A stretch of DNA of 64,000 bases from Defluviimonas sp. SAOS-178_SWC (GTDB lineage Bacteria > Pseudomonadota > Alphaproteobacteria > Rhodobacterales > Rhodobacteraceae), in the NCBI RefSeq assembly GCF_039830135.1, contig NZ_CP156081.1, positions 248,001 through 312,000 of the forward strand, given 5' to 3'. Shown here one piece after another: positions 16,849 to 25,561 of this stretch. Position 1 is the stretch's first letter. The number at the start of each line of letters is the position of its first letter. The notes beneath the pieces are model-generated. The model saw nothing but the letters and a program-made list of their open reading frames with translations. It was not told where the DNA came from and did not search any database. Position numbers and translations under genes: made by a program.

Positions 16849-17684
16849 GTGTTTTCCTGATAGGCCAGCTGGGCATCTCGGTCGCGCCGTTTTTCGGCCC
16901 GGTTCAGCACCCAGCCCGCGACCGCGACGCCGATTCCCACGATGCAGACCGTGATCGTTGCAAGCGCGTTGATGTCGGGCGTCACGCCGAGTTTCACCTT
17001 CGACCAGATCAGGATCGGTAGCGTCGTCGTTCCCGGCCCGGTGGTGAAGTTGGTGATCACCACGTCGTCGAGCGAGATGGTGAAGGCCAGGAGCCAGCCC
17101 GACAGGATCGCCGGCGAAATAACCGGCAGCGTGATATCCTTCATCACCTGCCAGGGGCGGGAGCCGAGGTCCATCGCCGCCTCCTCGATCGCCTCGTCGG
17201 CCTGAACCAGCCGCGAATGGACGATGGTTGTGACGAAAACCATCGAGAAGGTGATGTGGGCGAGCGTCACCGTGGTGAAGCCGCGCTGGGCGGGCCAGCC
17301 GATCCATTCCGCCATCAGGATGAAGAGCATGAGCGAGGCGATGCCGGTGATCACCTCGGGCATGACCAGGGGCGCGGTGACGAGGCCGGAAAACAGCGTC
17401 CGTCCCCGGAACCGCTTGAACCGGGCGAGCGCGATGCCCGCCATCGCGCCAAGGATCGTCGCCATCGTCGCGCTGACCACCGCGATCTGGAGCGACAGGA
17501 CGGCAGCCTTCAACACCTGCCGGTTCGACAGGAGCGAGACATACCATTTCGTCGAGAACCCGCCCCAGACGGTCGCCAGCCGCGAGCCGTTGAAGGAATA
17601 GACCATCATCGACAGGATCGGGATGTAGAAGAACGCGAAGCCGAAGCAGAGCATGGTTATGAGGAAGACGGGACGGCGGTTCAT
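16845..17684 (-). CDS. ABC transporter permease, polyamine type (PotC/PotI-like)
   Basis: A 279-residue inner-membrane protein with six predicted helices and the EAA loop EEAAMDLGSRPWQVMKDIT, characteristic of spermidine/putrescine permeases. Its start overlaps the end of the partner permease gene by four bases, and its end overlaps the cupin gene. With the PotB-like partner it would form the channel for the adjacent ATPase and binding protein. The polyamine family also imports betaines and opines, so the substrate is open. Confidence 0.92.
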   Translation of the reverse strand: MNRRPVFLITMLCFGFAFFYIPILSMMVYSFNGSRLATVWGGFSTKWYVSLLSNRQVLKAAVLSLQIAVVSATMATILGAMAGIALARFKRFRGRTLFSGLVTAPLVMPEVITGIASLMLFILMAEWIGWPAQRGFTTVTLAHITFSMVFVTTIVHSRLVQADEAIEEAAMDLGSRPWQVMKDITLPVISPAILSGWLLAFTISLDDVVITNFTTGPGTTTLPILIWSKVKLGVTPDINALATITVCIVGIGVAVAGWVLNRAEKRRDRDAQLAYQENT

Positions 17685-18619
17685 GCCTCCTCCTTCTTCT
17701 TCTCGTGCGATTTGCCCTCGTAATAGGTGTAGAGCATCAAGGGCACGACGAGGAGAACGAGGAGCGCCACCGCCACCGCCGAGGCCATTGGCCAGCTTCG
17801 GGCCGAAGTGAACTCATCCGCGATCACCCGCCCGATCATCGGCCGCGAAGAGGAGCCGACGAGCGAGGGGATGATCAGTTCGCCCGACGCGGGAATGAAG
17901 ACCAGCATGGAACCGGCGATGATGCCGGGCACCGAGAGCGGCAGGGTCACGTCGAAGAAGACCCGAGAGGGGCGTGAGCCGAGATCCATCGCCGCCTCGT
18001 CCAGCGTCCGGTCGAGCTTTTCGAGATTGGCGAAGAGCGGCAGGATCATGAAGGGCAGGTAGGAATAGACCGTGACCAGAACGACCGCGAAATTGGTGTT
18101 CATCATGGGGATGTAGCGCAGGGCCCATTCTGATGGCACGACCCAGTTATAGGCGCCGGTCAGCATCTTGTTGAACCAGCTGTTCGACCCCATCAGCCCC
18201 ATCCATGCGTAAACGCGCAGGAGGAACGAGGTCCAGAACGGCAGGATCACCAGCATCAGGAGGATGTTGCGCCACGACCTCGACACCCGCGTGAGGCCAA
18301 GCGCCATCGGGTAGCCGATCAGCAGGCACATCACCGTCGCGAAGGCCGCGTTCATGATCGAGGTCAGATAGGCGCGGATATAAAGATCGTCCTGAAAAAG
18401 CCGCGCGTAGTGGTCGGTGTTCAGGAGCGGATAATCGCCGCCGAACGAGAACGGCGGCGCCGTGGGCGTGCGGGTCGCGAAGCTCATCGCGAGGACGATG
18501 ACGAAGGGCAGGAGGAAGAAGAAGATCAGCCAGATGTAGGGCGTGGCGATGGTGACGTTGATCCAGCCCTTGCGGTTGAACCAGCGCTGGAACGGGGTGT
18601 CGTGATGTGCCGCGGCCAT
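17681..18619 (-). CDS. ABC transporter permease, polyamine type (PotB/PotH-like)
   Basis: A 312-residue permease with an N-terminal cytoplasmic stretch, six predicted helices and the EAA loop DEAAMDLGSRPSRVFFDVT. It begins three bases after the ATPase stop and overlaps the next permease gene. The C-terminus is charged (YEGKSHEKKKEEA). It pairs with the PotC-like protein in the same operon. Confidence 0.92.
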   Translation of the reverse strand: MAAAHHDTPFQRWFNRKGWINVTIATPYIWLIFFFLLPFVIVLAMSFATRTPTAPPFSFGGDYPLLNTDHYARLFQDDLYIRAYLTSIMNAAFATVMCLLIGYPMALGLTRVSRSWRNILLMLVILPFWTSFLLRVYAWMGLMGSNSWFNKMLTGAYNWVVPSEWALRYIPMMNTNFAVVLVTVYSYLPFMILPLFANLEKLDRTLDEAAMDLGSRPSRVFFDVTLPLSVPGIIAGSMLVFIPASGELIIPSLVGSSSRPMIGRVIADEFTSARSWPMASAVAVALLVLLVVPLMLYTYYEGKSHEKKKEEA

Positions 18620-18622
18620 GCG

Positions 18623-19786
18623 TCAGTCCTTCAGGAGGATCGCGGCGGCCGGGTCGAAGGACAGGAAGACCGCGTCCTCCCAGTCCGCCACCCGCTCCGT
18701 CTCGCCGACCCGGCGGGCATTGACGGAGTTGACCGACAGGATGCGGCCGGAAGGAAGGGCGATGCGATAGAGACTATCCTTGCCGAAATAGGCCAGACTC
18801 TGCACCGTTCCGGCAAAGGCATTCGCTTCCTCGGGCCGTTTTCGTGACAGCGCGATCTTTTCCGGCCGCACCGCCAGCGTGATCTCCTGCCCCGCCGCGA
18901 GGCCGGGGATTGCCCGCGCCTCGACCGTGCCGCCAAGGTCGGGCACGTCGACCCGCGCAGTGTCGCCCTTGGTGTCGTGGACAGTCGCCGGAAAGAAGTT
19001 GATCGAGCCGATGAACCCCGCCACGAATTTCGAGTTTGGGTATTCGTAGACCTCGGTCGCGGTCCCGATCTGCTTGATCCGGCCCTTGTCCATGACCGCG
19101 AGCCGCGACGAAAGCGTCATCGCCTCTTCCTGATCGTGGGTGACGACGATGAAGGTCGTGCCGGTCTTTTCCTGAATCTCCATCAGCTCGAACTGCGTGT
19201 GTTCGCGCAGCTTCTTGTCGAGCGCGGCCAGGGGTTCGTCGAGCAGGAGCACCTTCGGCTGCTTCGCCAGCGCCCGGGCCAGTGCCACGCGCTGCCGCTG
19301 GCCGCCGGAGATCTGGTGCGGCTTGCGGTGGGAAAACTCGGTGAGTTGCACCAGCGCCAGCATGTCCCGTACGCGCTCCTTGCGCTGGGCGGCGGTCATG
19401 TCCTCGTGCTTGAGGCCGTAGGCCACGTTCTTCTCGACGGTCATGTGCGGGAAAAGCGCGTAGGACTGGAACATCATGTTCACCGGCCGCTCGTAGGGCG
19501 GCAGGTCGGTCATGTCCTGTCCGTCTATGAAGATGCGGCCCTCGGTCGGGTCCTCGAACCCGGCGAGCATCCGCAAGAGGGTGGTCTTGCCGCAGCCGGA
19601 CCCCCCTAGAAGGGAGAAGATCTCTCCCTTCCGGATCTCAAGGTTGACGTCAGAGACCGCCGTGAAAGTCCCGAACCGTTTCGTGACGCCTTCGATGCGG
19701 ATGAAGGGCGGTTCCTTGGCGGCCGCGAGGGGGGCTGCGCCGGGAAATACCGCGACATTCGTGGCGGCACGGGCGGGTTCGGGCAT
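18623..19786 (-). CDS. ABC transporter ATP-binding protein, polyamine type (PotA/PotG-like)
   Basis: A 387-residue ATPase with Walker A GGSGCGKTT (residues 61-69), signature ISGGQRQRVALARAL, Walker B VLLLDEPLAALD, the switch THDQEEAMT, and a C-terminal TOBE domain (AVRPEKIALS) that often senses substrate or regulation. An N-terminal extension of about 25 residues precedes the ABC core. It follows the binding-protein gene by 49 bases and leads into the permease genes. Confidence 0.94.
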   Translation of the reverse strand: MPEPARAATNVAVFPGAAPLAAAKEPPFIRIEGVTKRFGTFTAVSDVNLEIRKGEIFSLLGGSGCGKTTLLRMLAGFEDPTEGRIFIDGQDMTDLPPYERPVNMMFQSYALFPHMTVEKNVAYGLKHEDMTAAQRKERVRDMLALVQLTEFSHRKPHQISGGQRQRVALARALAKQPKVLLLDEPLAALDKKLREHTQFELMEIQEKTGTTFIVVTHDQEEAMTLSSRLAVMDKGRIKQIGTATEVYEYPNSKFVAGFIGSINFFPATVHDTKGDTARVDVPDLGGTVEARAIPGLAAGQEITLAVRPEKIALSRKRPEEANAFAGTVQSLAYFGKDSLYRIALPSGRILSVNSVNARRVGETERVADWEDAVFLSFDPAAAILLKD

Positions 19787-19835
19787 CTGGCGGTCTCTCC
19801 GTCTGAGTGGTGGCTTTCGGTACGGACAGACGGGC

Positions 19836-20939
19836 TCAGCCCGACTTGATCTCCTGCCAGGCGCGGGTCATGGCGCGGTCCTGCTCTTCAGAGAAGGGTT
19901 TCGGCGCCCACATCCGGCCGATCGTCTCGGCGTCCGGATAGACAGCCGGGTCGTCGAGGATTTCTTGCAGGACGAACTCCCGCGCGGGAACGTTCGCATT
20001 GGCGTAGTAGGTGTAGTTCGTGCAGCCCGCCGCGACTTCCGGCTGCATCATGAAGTCCAAGAACTTGTAGGCATTTTCGCGGTTCGGCGCGTCGGCGGGG
20101 ATCGCCATGCAGTCGACCCAGGCGGGCGCCCCGGTTTTCGGCACGAAATAGGCCAGATTCATCTCGATTCCGGCCTCCGCCGCGCGGCCGGCAGCGGTCG
20201 CGTAGTCGCCGGACCAGTTGTTGACGGCGCAGAGCTCTCCGTTCGGGATCGCGTTGAGGTAATTGGTGTTGTCGAAGGTGCGGATGTACTGGCGGATCGG
20301 TTTGAACGCCTCGACGACCTTCTGATAATCCTCGACATTCGTCGTGTCGCCGTCGAGCCCGAGGTATTTCAGAACCATCAGCATGATGTCGGAGGGGCTG
20401 TCGAGGATCGAAATTCCGCAATCGGCGAGCTTTTCTGCATTCTCCGGTTTGAAGATCAGATCCATCGAGGTCATGTCGGCGCCCGGAATGCGTTCGTTGA
20501 CCAAATCGACATTATAGGTGAAGCCGACCGAGCCCCACATATAGGGCATGCCGTAGGCGTTGCCCTCGTCCCAGCCGGCGAGGATGCGCAAGATCTCGGG
20601 GTCGAGGTTCTTCCAGTTCGGCAAGAGCGCCTTGTCGAGCTTTTCGTAGATGCCTGCCGCGATGGCGCGCGGCATGTCGATGCCGGCGTGGTCGACGACG
20701 TCGTAACCGGTCGAGCCGGCGAGCATCTTGGCCTGCATTTCCTCGGCCGAGGAATAGGTGTCGTAGACCACCCCGATCCCCGTCGCCGCCTCGAAGTCCG
20801 ACAGCGTCGTTTCACCGATATAGTCGGCCCAGTTGTAGACATTGACCGTACCCGACTGGGCCCAGGAGGGCCGGACATAGGGCAGCGCCAGGGCGCCGCC
20901 GATCGCGGTAAGCGCCGTCCGCCGTGTCAGTTTCGTCAT
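19836..20939 (-). CDS. Periplasmic polyamine-type substrate-binding protein (PotD/PotF-like) with Tat signal
   Basis: A 367-residue binding protein. The start at MTKLTRRTALTA is supported by GGAGG ten bases upstream. The twin-arginine motif TRRTAL followed by a hydrophobic stretch and SWAQS suggests Tat export and cleavage near residue 28. The mature part starts VNVYNWADYIGETTL, the hallmark of PotD/PotF proteins, and contains NNWSGDYATA and APAWVDCMAIP, which line the ligand pocket in the family. It lies between the Rieske genes and the ATPase gene of the same operon. Confidence 0.92.
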   Translation of the reverse strand: MTKLTRRTALTAIGGALALPYVRPSWAQSGTVNVYNWADYIGETTLSDFEAATGIGVVYDTYSSAEEMQAKMLAGSTGYDVVDHAGIDMPRAIAAGIYEKLDKALLPNWKNLDPEILRILAGWDEGNAYGMPYMWGSVGFTYNVDLVNERIPGADMTSMDLIFKPENAEKLADCGISILDSPSDIMLMVLKYLGLDGDTTNVEDYQKVVEAFKPIRQYIRTFDNTNYLNAIPNGELCAVNNWSGDYATAAGRAAEAGIEMNLAYFVPKTGAPAWVDCMAIPADAPNRENAYKFLDFMMQPEVAAGCTNYTYYANANVPAREFVLQEILDDPAVYPDAETIGRMWAPKPFSEEQDRAMTRAWQEIKSG

Positions 20940-20979
20940 CGCAGTTCCTCCGGTTGGTATGCGCTGGTTTTTTTTGAGG

Positions 20980-22197
20980 TTATGCCGGATTCGCGCCAGC
21001 GCTACGCAAATCTTCGTTGAGGCCGGCCACCCGGTCTTCGTCCGGTGCATCGGGCAGACAAGTGACGGGAAGGACGCGACGCAATTGGTCGTGATGCGCG
21101 CGCACCCCGTATTCCAGATCGGACAGGTGGAAATCGTCGAAGGCCGTCGATTTCATCGACTCGTTCGACCAGATCGACAGTTGCTGATCCTCTTGCGAGG
21201 TGTCGCGGTCGATCCGGTAGGCCAGGTAGCGCGCCGCCCGGGTTTGGCGCGTTTCATGCGCTTGACGGTAGAGGCGCCCGTTGAGATAGGTCTCGTCCCG
21301 CGACAGCGGAATGTCCTGATAGTACTGGGCGCCTTCGGGCGTGAAGGCGATGACCGAGTTCGGGAAGATCCCGTAATAGGTCCAGGACCGGCGCAGCCGT
21401 TCAGGCAGCCAGTCCGGCCGGGGGCTGAATTTCAGGTATTGCCGAACCGACCAGAGCCGGCCCGGCTGGTCGCCGAATTCCGCGGTCGAATGCGAGATTC
21501 CGCCGGGATAGACCATATCGCGATAGGTCCGACCATAGAGGTCCTGCAAGGCCGGATGCGCCATCGCGACGTGATATCCTTCGTTGTCCACGTCGCGCAC
21601 CGATTTCCAGTTTACGGGAAGGGTGGCGCCGCTCCAGTTGCCGGCTTCGGCCGGCAAGAGCGCGTCTGACCTGTAGGCAGCGAAATCGGCCTCGAACGGC
21701 CGCATCAGCGTGGCCACCGAAGGCTGCGGGCCGGGCAGGAAGCGCAGGAACAGGAATCCCTGCCAGATTTCCATTTCGACGGGCTTCAGCCCGAAATCGG
21801 AGCGCTCCATATCACCGAAGCTTTCGGGCCGCGCCGCGCCGCGCAGGGTTCCGTCGAGGTTGTAGACCCAGCCGTGGAACGGGCAGACCATCGCGTTCTT
21901 GCAATGCCCGGAATCGCCGTCGGCCAGCCGGGCGCCGCGATGCCGGCAGAGGTTGTGAAAGGCGCGGACGACGCCGTCCTTGCCACGGATGATCAGCGCG
22001 CGTTCGCCGAGAAGATCGAAGGTCAGCCAGTCGCCGGGCGCCGGGATGTCGCCGACATGACCGCCGATCTGCCAGTGGGTCAGGAACACCTCGGTGCGTT
22101 CGAGCTCGAAGAGCGCCTTGGAATGATAGGTCCAGCCGGGCAGGCCCCGGCGGTCCCAGTCGTTCGGCACCTTGATCGGCGTTACGGCGGTGGTCAT
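20980..22197 (-). CDS. Rieske-type oxygenase alpha subunit (choline/betaine monooxygenase-like), second of tandem pair
   Basis: A 405-residue terminal oxygenase. The Rieske [2Fe-2S] motif is CRHRGA with CPFHGW about 17 residues later, and the catalytic mononuclear iron site is DNEGYHVAMAHP, giving the Asp/Glu-x-x-His-x4-His arrangement. The C-terminal catalytic domain is like those of quaternary-amine monooxygenases and ring hydroxylases. It lies ten bases after the companion Rieske gene. No ferredoxin or reductase gene is in this operon, so electron donors must be encoded elsewhere. Confidence 0.9.
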   Translation of the reverse strand: MTTAVTPIKVPNDWDRRGLPGWTYHSKALFELERTEVFLTHWQIGGHVGDIPAPGDWLTFDLLGERALIIRGKDGVVRAFHNLCRHRGARLADGDSGHCKNAMVCPFHGWVYNLDGTLRGAARPESFGDMERSDFGLKPVEMEIWQGFLFLRFLPGPQPSVATLMRPFEADFAAYRSDALLPAEAGNWSGATLPVNWKSVRDVDNEGYHVAMAHPALQDLYGRTYRDMVYPGGISHSTAEFGDQPGRLWSVRQYLKFSPRPDWLPERLRRSWTYYGIFPNSVIAFTPEGAQYYQDIPLSRDETYLNGRLYRQAHETRQTRAARYLAYRIDRDTSQEDQQLSIWSNESMKSTAFDDFHLSDLEYGVRAHHDQLRRVLPVTCLPDAPDEDRVAGLNEDLRSAGANPA

Positions 22198-22207
22198 GGC
22201 CTTCTCC

Positions 22208-23341
22208 TTACGCGGACTCCATCTGCGCCCGCACCCAGTCGTGGAACTTGAGAATGTCGAATTCCTGCGGCATCAGCCGGCCGCCCTGATATTTCTCGGA
22301 GCGCAGCCCGCGCTGGTTCATTTCGCAGGCCGCACCGTCCTGATCGAGGACGAGCGTGGCAAATTCCGCCACATTACCCGCGTCGAAACCGGGCTGGGCG
22401 AGCGTTTCCCCGGCAAACAGCCATTCCGCCGTCAGTCTTGTGCGTTCGGGGCCGAGCGGGGTGACGGTGACGGAGCGGACGTAATCCACATGCGCCACGA
22501 CGAACATCGTCGGGTAGATCGTCACGAAATTGAAGCCATTCGCCCGTTCCTCGGCCGTCAGGCCGGCGAATTCAGGGCCGCAGGGCGCCCCCGTCATCGT
22601 CCAGGTCTGCGCGCCGTCCTTCAGCACCGGCTGTTTCGGCGCATCGGGCACCCATCCTGAGGCCTCGTTCGCCGCCATCACGCCCCGCTTGTAGATCGGC
22701 ACCATGTCGCAGAGTTCCGGGTGGATGCCGGGGCAGTGCAGGCATTCGTTGTAGTTTTCCCAGAAGATCTTCCAGTTGCAGTCCAGTTCCTTTACCAGCC
22801 GGTGGCCGGTTTTCAGCCGGTCCATCGGCCAGTTGTCGAGCGCCTTGAGGCCCATGTCGGGCCGCAACTCGGGCGGCGCGTCGTCAAGACAGACGAAGAG
22901 GAAGCCGTTCCAGTCGCGGGTGTGCACCGGGAAAAGACCGTGCTCCTCCTTGCGGAAGTCCGGCGTCGGGGTCGCGAAGGCGGTGGAAACGAGCCGCCCC
23001 GAGAGGTCATAGGCCCAGTTGTGATAGGGGCAGGTGATAAGCTTGCCCAAAGGCTTTTCGGCCGCCGAACAAAGCTCCGCCCCCCTGTGGCGGCAGGTAT
23101 TGTGGAAAGCCGTGACCTGCCCGTCGCGGTCCCGGCAGAGGATCAGGTTCTGTCCGCCGACCTGGACGCGCCGCATGGTTCCCGCCGGGATGTCGTCCAG
23201 CCGTCCGACATGCACCCAATTCCGGCGCCAGATCGCGCGTTCCTCGCGCGCGTACCAGTCGGGGTCGAAATACGACGATGCCGGCAAGGCCTCCGGGCAA
23301 CGGTCGAGGAGCGGGGAGACGGGCGGATGATGCTCGCTCAT
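22208..23341 (-). CDS. Rieske-type oxygenase alpha subunit (glycine betaine monooxygenase GbcA-like), first of tandem pair
   Basis: A 377-residue oxygenase with Rieske motif CRHRGAEL and CPYHNW, and mononuclear iron site ENYNECLHCPGIHPEL, a form typical of choline and glycine betaine monooxygenases (ENF/Y-EC-HC-HPEL). These enzymes oxidatively remove a methyl group, or hydroxylate, at a quaternary ammonium compound. The ATG overlaps the stop of the upstream aminotransferase gene. A role in attacking the compound imported by the downstream ABC system is inferred from operon structure. Confidence 0.9.
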   Translation of the reverse strand: MSEHHPPVSPLLDRCPEALPASSYFDPDWYAREERAIWRRNWVHVGRLDDIPAGTMRRVQVGGQNLILCRDRDGQVTAFHNTCRHRGAELCSAAEKPLGKLITCPYHNWAYDLSGRLVSTAFATPTPDFRKEEHGLFPVHTRDWNGFLFVCLDDAPPELRPDMGLKALDNWPMDRLKTGHRLVKELDCNWKIFWENYNECLHCPGIHPELCDMVPIYKRGVMAANEASGWVPDAPKQPVLKDGAQTWTMTGAPCGPEFAGLTAEERANGFNFVTIYPTMFVVAHVDYVRSVTVTPLGPERTRLTAEWLFAGETLAQPGFDAGNVAEFATLVLDQDGAACEMNQRGLRSEKYQGGRLMPQEFDILKFHDWVRAQMESA

Positions 23342-24687
23342 GCCCGCTTCTCGGCCTCGACATGTTCAAGCGTCAGGTCGACCGCCGTTTCAACCGCCAT
23401 CAAAGTGTCGGTCAGGCATGCGCGGTCGATCCCGTGGGCTTCGCAGACGAACCAAGGCTCGCGGCTGTCGGGTTCGCAGATGACGCCGAGGTCGTGCAGG
23501 AAATAGGCCATCTGGTCGTAGAAGGAGTAGTCCGAGGTCTTCCAGTCGCGGTAATTGTCCGGCGCGCGCTCCGCGAAGAAAAGGCCGAACATCGACGAAT
23601 GCCCGGCGTAGGAATGGACGATTCCTCGGCGGTTGAGGATCCTGGAGATCCCCGCCTTCAACTCCTCGCCGTAGTTGGCGATCGTCTCCAGTGCCGGGGT
23701 TTCGTCGAGGATGCGCAGGCATTCCTCGGCGGCGGCGAGGCTGACGGAATGCGCGGTATAGGTGCCGCCATGTGCCGCGCCGCCATAGCCGAAGGTGCGC
23801 ATCACCGCCTCACGCCCCGCGACGACGGCGATCGGATAGCCGTTCGCCATCGCCTTGGCGAAGGTGCAGATGTCGGGCGTCACGCCGTAAAGCGACTGCA
23901 CGCCGCCCCGCGCGACGCGGAAACCGGTCTTGACCTCGTCGATGATCAGAAGAACGCCGTAGCGGTCGCAAAGCTCGCGCGCGAGGCGCACATAATCGAC
24001 CGAGGCGGTGATGCCGCAGCAATTGCCCTGGATCGGCTCGATCAGCATCGCGGCCATCGTGTTGCCGTAGCGCTTGAACGTGTCTTCGAGCCGCTGGAGG
24101 TCGTTCATCGGCACCAGATGGGCGAGGGTCTTCAACTCCTGTGGGATGCCCTTCGAATAGGACACGACCTCCGGATCGCGGTTTTCCGACCTGTCCCAGT
24201 CCTCGACGTTGGCCATCCACATCGCTGCGTCGAAAAGACCGTGATAGCCTCCCTCGACCAGAAGGTAGCTGTCGCGTCCGGTATGGGCGCGGGCCAAGCG
24301 GAGGGCGGCCATCACCGCCTCCGTCCCCGAATTCGAGAAGCGAACGAGATCAATGCCAGGCACCATCCTGGCGATGCGGTCGGCGACGGCAAACTCCCGT
24401 TCGGTCGAAAGCGCGAAGACCCCGCCGACCTCCATCCCCTTGCGCGCCGCCGCGTCCACCCGGTCGTCGGCATAGCCGAGGATCGCGGGGCCGTAGCCCA
24501 GCCGGTAGTCGACATAGGCATTGCCGTCGATATCCCAGATCCGCCCGCCCTTGCCTCGATCGACATAGATCGTGCGGTCTTCGCCCCAGTAGCGGAAGGT
24601 CGATGCCACCCCCAAGGGCAGGCGAGTCAGAGCCTTCTTGAACTGGGCGTTCGATCTTGAAAGGGCGCGTTTCGGTAGCGGGCGCAT
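23338..24687 (-). CDS. Class III PLP-dependent aminotransferase (glutamate-1-semialdehyde aminomutase-like)
   Basis: A 449-residue fold-type I aminotransferase with SNSGTEAVMAALRLARA (phosphate-binding), IIDEVKTGFR and the PLP lysine in FAKAMANGYPI. It resembles HemL and related catabolic aminotransferases, but its operon context is catabolic and not tetrapyrrole synthesis. It is the first gene of a nine-gene minus-strand operon (about 24.7 to 15.2 kb) and is divergent from a BetI-like regulator. It probably transaminates an amino-group-bearing substrate or product of the Rieske steps. Confidence 0.88.
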   Translation of the reverse strand: MRPLPKRALSRSNAQFKKALTRLPLGVASTFRYWGEDRTIYVDRGKGGRIWDIDGNAYVDYRLGYGPAILGYADDRVDAAARKGMEVGGVFALSTEREFAVADRIARMVPGIDLVRFSNSGTEAVMAALRLARAHTGRDSYLLVEGGYHGLFDAAMWMANVEDWDRSENRDPEVVSYSKGIPQELKTLAHLVPMNDLQRLEDTFKRYGNTMAAMLIEPIQGNCCGITASVDYVRLARELCDRYGVLLIIDEVKTGFRVARGGVQSLYGVTPDICTFAKAMANGYPIAVVAGREAVMRTFGYGGAAHGGTYTAHSVSLAAAEECLRILDETPALETIANYGEELKAGISRILNRRGIVHSYAGHSSMFGLFFAERAPDNYRDWKTSDYSFYDQMAYFLHDLGVICEPDSREPWFVCEAHGIDRACLTDTLMAVETAVDLTLEHVEAEKRA

Positions 24688-24768
24688 GGCGTGTCCTGTC
24701 GGGCGGCGGGCCGACTCAATCCTCTGTGGGGGTCGGCCTCATTTAATGTACGATCATTCATTCAGATT

Positions 24769-24784
24769 TTGACTGTATTGTCAA
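24769..24784. promoter_or_regulatory. Candidate TetR (BetI-like) operator overlapping a -35 element
   Basis: TTGAC-TGTATT-GTCAA is a perfect inverted repeat in the 190-base divergent gap. On the minus strand its right half reads as TTGACA, a consensus -35 hexamer for the operon promoter, so a bound repressor would block RNA polymerase. A good -10 match is not evident at 16-18 bases. Confidence 0.55.
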
Positions 24785-24877
24785 TCAAAACTGGAAATAG
24801 CGGACTTTTGTGGGCAAACTCCCACCCGAAACGACTATGCGCCGAGCTGTGCGCGGTGCATCAGACCGGGGGGCCCG

Positions 24878-25555
24878 ATGGACGGCATCGACGACATATC
24901 GAAGGATGGGCCGGCCACGCCACGCAAGCTCAGCCGCGGTGCGCGCCGCCAGCAGTTGATCGAGGCGACGATCGACACGATCGCGGCGCGGGGCTATTCG
25001 CGCACCACCCTCACCGATGTCGCGCGCCATGCGGGGCTGTCGCATGGCCTCGTCAACTTCCATTTCGAAACCAAGGAAGGCCTCCTGACCGAGACCTTGA
25101 AGTATCTGGCCGAGGAGTATCGACGGAACTGGACCGAGGCGCTCGCGGCGGCCGGGCCGACACCGGCCGAGCAGCTCGACGCGATGCTGAGGTCGGATTT
25201 CAACCCTGCAATCTGCACCAAAGCGCGGCTCTCGGCCTGGTGCGCCTTCTGGGGCGAGGCGCAATGCAGGCCGATGTATCAGGAACTTTGCGGCTCCAAC
25301 GACGACGATTACAATCGCACGCTGGAAGATATTTGCACCCGCCTCGTCGCCGAAGATGCGCGATCCGGCGATCCGGTCCGCATCGCGCGCGTGATCCGCA
25401 TCACGACCGAAGGTGTCTGGCTCGACATGATGACGATGACCGACCCTTACGGGCCCGAAGAGGCGATGCGCACGACGTTCACCTGCGCCGCCGCCTTCTT
25501 CCCCGAATTTTTTGACGAGACGGGGCTGACCCCGACCGAGAAAATCCGGGTCTGA
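24878..25555 (+). CDS. TetR-family regulator, BetI-like
   Basis: A 225-residue repressor with the N-terminal helix-turn-helix GYSRTTLTDVARHAGLSHGL followed by VNFHFETKEGLL. The C-terminal ligand domain contains LSAWCAFWGEAQCRPMYQ, a stretch typical of the choline-responsive repressor BetI. It is divergent from the aminotransferase-Rieske-ABC operon and most likely represses it. The resemblance to BetI supports a quaternary ammonium or related zwitterionic inducer, but the ligand is not proven by sequence. Confidence 0.9.
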   Translation: MDGIDDISKDGPATPRKLSRGARRQQLIEATIDTIAARGYSRTTLTDVARHAGLSHGLVNFHFETKEGLLTETLKYLAEEYRRNWTEALAAAGPTPAEQLDAMLRSDFNPAICTKARLSAWCAFWGEAQCRPMYQELCGSNDDDYNRTLEDICTRLVAEDARSGDPVRIARVIRITTEGVWLDMMTMTDPYGPEEAMRTTFTCAAAFFPEFFDETGLTPTEKIRV

Positions 25556-25561
25556 CGATCC

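Noticed and set aside
15721..16860. 379-codon plus-strand open frame
   Set aside because: It is antisense to the cupin and methyltransferase genes, whose motifs are clear.
23338..24687. Haem-pathway hemL as the identity of the aminotransferase
   Set aside because: The similarity to HemL is general for class III enzymes; the operon context with Rieske oxygenases and ABC transport is catabolic, so no hemL symbol is used.
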